Source of the DNA: Chitinophaga rhizophila
Lineage (GTDB): Bacteria > Bacteroidota > Bacteroidia > Chitinophagales > Chitinophagaceae
Length of the DNA stretch: 64,000 nucleotides
NCBI RefSeq assembly: GCF_019492185.1
Contig: NZ_JAICCF010000002.1
Coordinates: 868,001-932,000 of the forward strand
Direction: 5' to 3'
Part shown: positions 62,853-64,000 of the stretch, one piece after another
Layout: every line of letters begins with the position of its first letter
Position numbering within the stretch: position 1 is the stretch's first letter
The notes under the pieces: model-generated
The model's input: only the letters and a program-made list of their open reading frames with translations
Told to the model about the DNA's origin: nothing
Database searches by the model: none
Program-made: the position numbers and the translations under genes

Positions 62853-63422
62853 TTACTTCACCCATTTGGAATGGTAGGTAACCTGTTGCCGCATCAGGGT
62901 ATCCAGTAATCTGCCGGGATCATTATCAAAAATCAGTGACCTATATTGTGGGTCAGACAGGAATCCCTGCTGGCACATAGACAACAGCAGGTCATGCAGT
63001 TTATCATAGAAGCCATTGATATTCAGGATACCGCACGGCTTTGCGTGTAATCCCAGCTGCGCCCATGTAAACACTTCAATTATCTCTTCAAGGGTCCCTA
63101 TACCACCAGGTATGGCAACGAAGTAATCGGATAAATTTGCCATCATTGCCTTACGTTCATGCATAGTGGAAACGATGTGTAGTTCAGTGAGATTTTTGTG
63201 CCCCACTTCTCTGTCACGCAGTTTTTCAGGCAGTACGCCTACCACCTGACCACCTAATGCAAGCACCTGGTCAGCCACTACGCCCATCAAACCTACAGAT
63301 GCACCGCCGTATACCAGTCGCAGGTCATTTTTAACGATACAATGAGCAAGTTCCTTAGTGGCCTCTGTGTAAATCGGATCGTTACCAAAGTTCGATCCAC
63401 AGAAAATAGCTATACTTTTCAT
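62853..63422 (-). CDS. LOG-family (TIGR00730) Rossmann protein
   Basis: A 189-residue protein of the LOG/lysine decarboxylase-like family, AMP-type nucleotide 5'-monophosphate phosphoribohydrolase activity known in plant and bacterial relatives. It has the family signature PGGIGTLEEIIEVFTW and the N-terminal AIFCGSNFGNDPIYTEA and VYGGASVGLMGVVAD motifs. The substrate is likely a nucleotide monophosphate. The gene lies between the barrel gene and the second tRNA-Asp. Confidence 0.93.
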   Translation of the reverse strand: MKSIAIFCGSNFGNDPIYTEATKELAHCIVKNDLRLVYGGASVGLMGVVADQVLALGGQVVGVLPEKLRDREVGHKNLTELHIVSTMHERKAMMANLSDYFVAIPGGIGTLEEIIEVFTWAQLGLHAKPCGILNINGFYDKLHDLLLSMCQQGFLSDPQYRSLIFDNDPGRLLDTLMRQQVTYHSKWVK

Positions 63423-63689
63423 GGAGGCAAATGTCGGTATTAATTGTACAGTGACCGGGACAAATGTCCTGACATCGGGGTATTAAGTGACAGATTATAT
63501 TTGACAATGGCAATGAAATAGGGCAGTAAAAAGTTGCTGATGATGGATCGCAACAGGCGTTAGGCAGCAGAATAGGCAATAAACTTCTCTCTTGAAATTG
63601 GCTACCAGCCTAGATCTAAAAATATTTTTACTTTTTATTTGTCGAATTAAAATATTTATCCAATATTTGCACCCCGAACGAACGAAAAC

Positions 63690-63763
63690 GGATCAGTAGT
63701 TCAGTTGGTTAGAATGCCGCCCTGTCACGGCGGAGGTCGCGGGTTCGAGTCCCGTCTGGTCCG
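63690..63763 (+). tRNA. tRNA-Asp (GTC), copy 2
   Basis: Identical in its 74 nt to the tRNA at 59765-59838. Its promoter region shares a TTTGCACCCCGAA-like block with copy 1 but has AATATTTG instead of the exact TAnnTTTG octamer. Confidence 0.95.
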
Positions 63764-63767
63764 CAAG

Positions 63768-63800
63768 AAAAAAGCCTTCAGCAATGCTGAAGGCTTTTTT
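63768..63800 (+). terminator. Terminator of the second tRNA-Asp gene
   Basis: Perfect 15-bp stem AAAAAAGCCTTCAGC (63768-63782) / GCTGAAGGCTTTTTT (63786-63800), 3-nt loop. Confidence 0.9.
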
Positions 63801-63890
63801 ATATCCAGGAAATGTGGTAGAAGATTTTACTGTTCATTGTTTGATTTGTTTTGAAACAGCTGAAGCAATCCCACCATCTTTCCTTCCTGT

Positions 63891-64000
63891 TTATTTTGAC
63901 CTATTCCGTAGCCAGGCCCTGATAGGTTCATCATAGAGTTTAAGACTTGCATAGGCAACGGCCATTGATCCCAAGAATGTAGTTAATGCATGTGGCCATG
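63891..64000 (-). CDS. C-terminal end of a probable membrane acyltransferase (partial)
   Basis: The last 35 codons of a minus-strand gene that continues beyond the window; stop at 63891-63893. The peptide contains a hydrophobic helix (LTTFLGSMAVAYASLKLY) followed by DEPIRAWLRNRSK, which resembles the end of acyltransferase-3 (OafA-like) family proteins, where the last helix is followed by an EKPF-type basic tail. Only 35 residues are visible, so this is tentative. Confidence 0.5.
   Translation of the reverse strand, partial: WPHALTTFLGSMAVAYASLKLYDEPIRAWLRNRSK

Overview
The window looks like chromosomal DNA from a member of Bacteroidota, most likely family Chitinophagaceae (Chitinophaga or a close relative). 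The reasons are a type IX secretion (T9SS) sorting domain, a SprE/PorW-like gliding/T9SS lipoprotein, LytTR regulators paired with LytS-type kinases, outer-membrane proteins of Bacteroidota families, and many upstream copies of the Bacteroidota -7 promoter element TAnnTTTG with few Shine-Dalgarno sequences. The genus is inferred. No insertion sequence, prophage, CRISPR array or classical defence island was found; the content is mostly housekeeping with some accessory surface genes.

Layout. 0-4 kb: a four-gene minus-strand envelope-sensing operon (LiaF-like protein, DUF4288 protein, LytS-type kinase, LytTR regulator) and a GDSL hydrolase. 4-6.7 kb: two tandem NADP isocitrate dehydrogenases from different subfamilies, separated by a large hairpin. 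7-13.2 kb: an L,D-transpeptidase, a three-gene heavy-metal/copper-type operon (HYC_CC_PP, HMA, outer-membrane protein), a 70-residue protein and a putative porin. 13.4-19.5 kb: purine nucleoside phosphorylase, sucC, a DUF4407 protein, then an SprT-like / small membrane protein / AtpZ / bactofilin cluster and an M23-type N-terminal fragment. 19.6-31.6 kb: SprE/PorW-like protein, PBP1A, M28 peptidase, YidC, CTP synthase, thioesterase, HD protein. 31.6-32.7 kb: a 1-kb intergenic region with a strongly structured RNA candidate. 32.7-36.5 kb: siroheme/sulfite reductase operon preceded by a promoter, a 12-codon leader ORF and a terminator, which together look like an attenuator. 36.7-46.5 kb: HAD phosphatase, ribosomal protein S1 (TTG start with a strong Shine-Dalgarno), rhomboid, IspH, a second LytTR/TPR-kinase pair and cytidylate kinase. 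46.6-52.9 kb: three secreted or surface proteins, two of them related phage-tail-fibre-like repeat proteins and one T9SS cargo. 53.5-64 kb: ClpC, a STAS protein, RNase Z, DapA, AccA, two identical tRNA-Asp genes, an unrecognised 378-residue protein, an Omp85-type barrel, a LOG-family protein and the tail of a probable acyltransferase cut by the window edge.

The most interesting items are the leader-peptide attenuator of the sulfite reductase operon, the fibre-like surface gene trio, the intergenic structured RNA near 32 kb, a 36-bp hairpin after ispH, and 11-bp-period tandem repeats in three intergenic regions. Everything was read by eye; no database or folding program was used.
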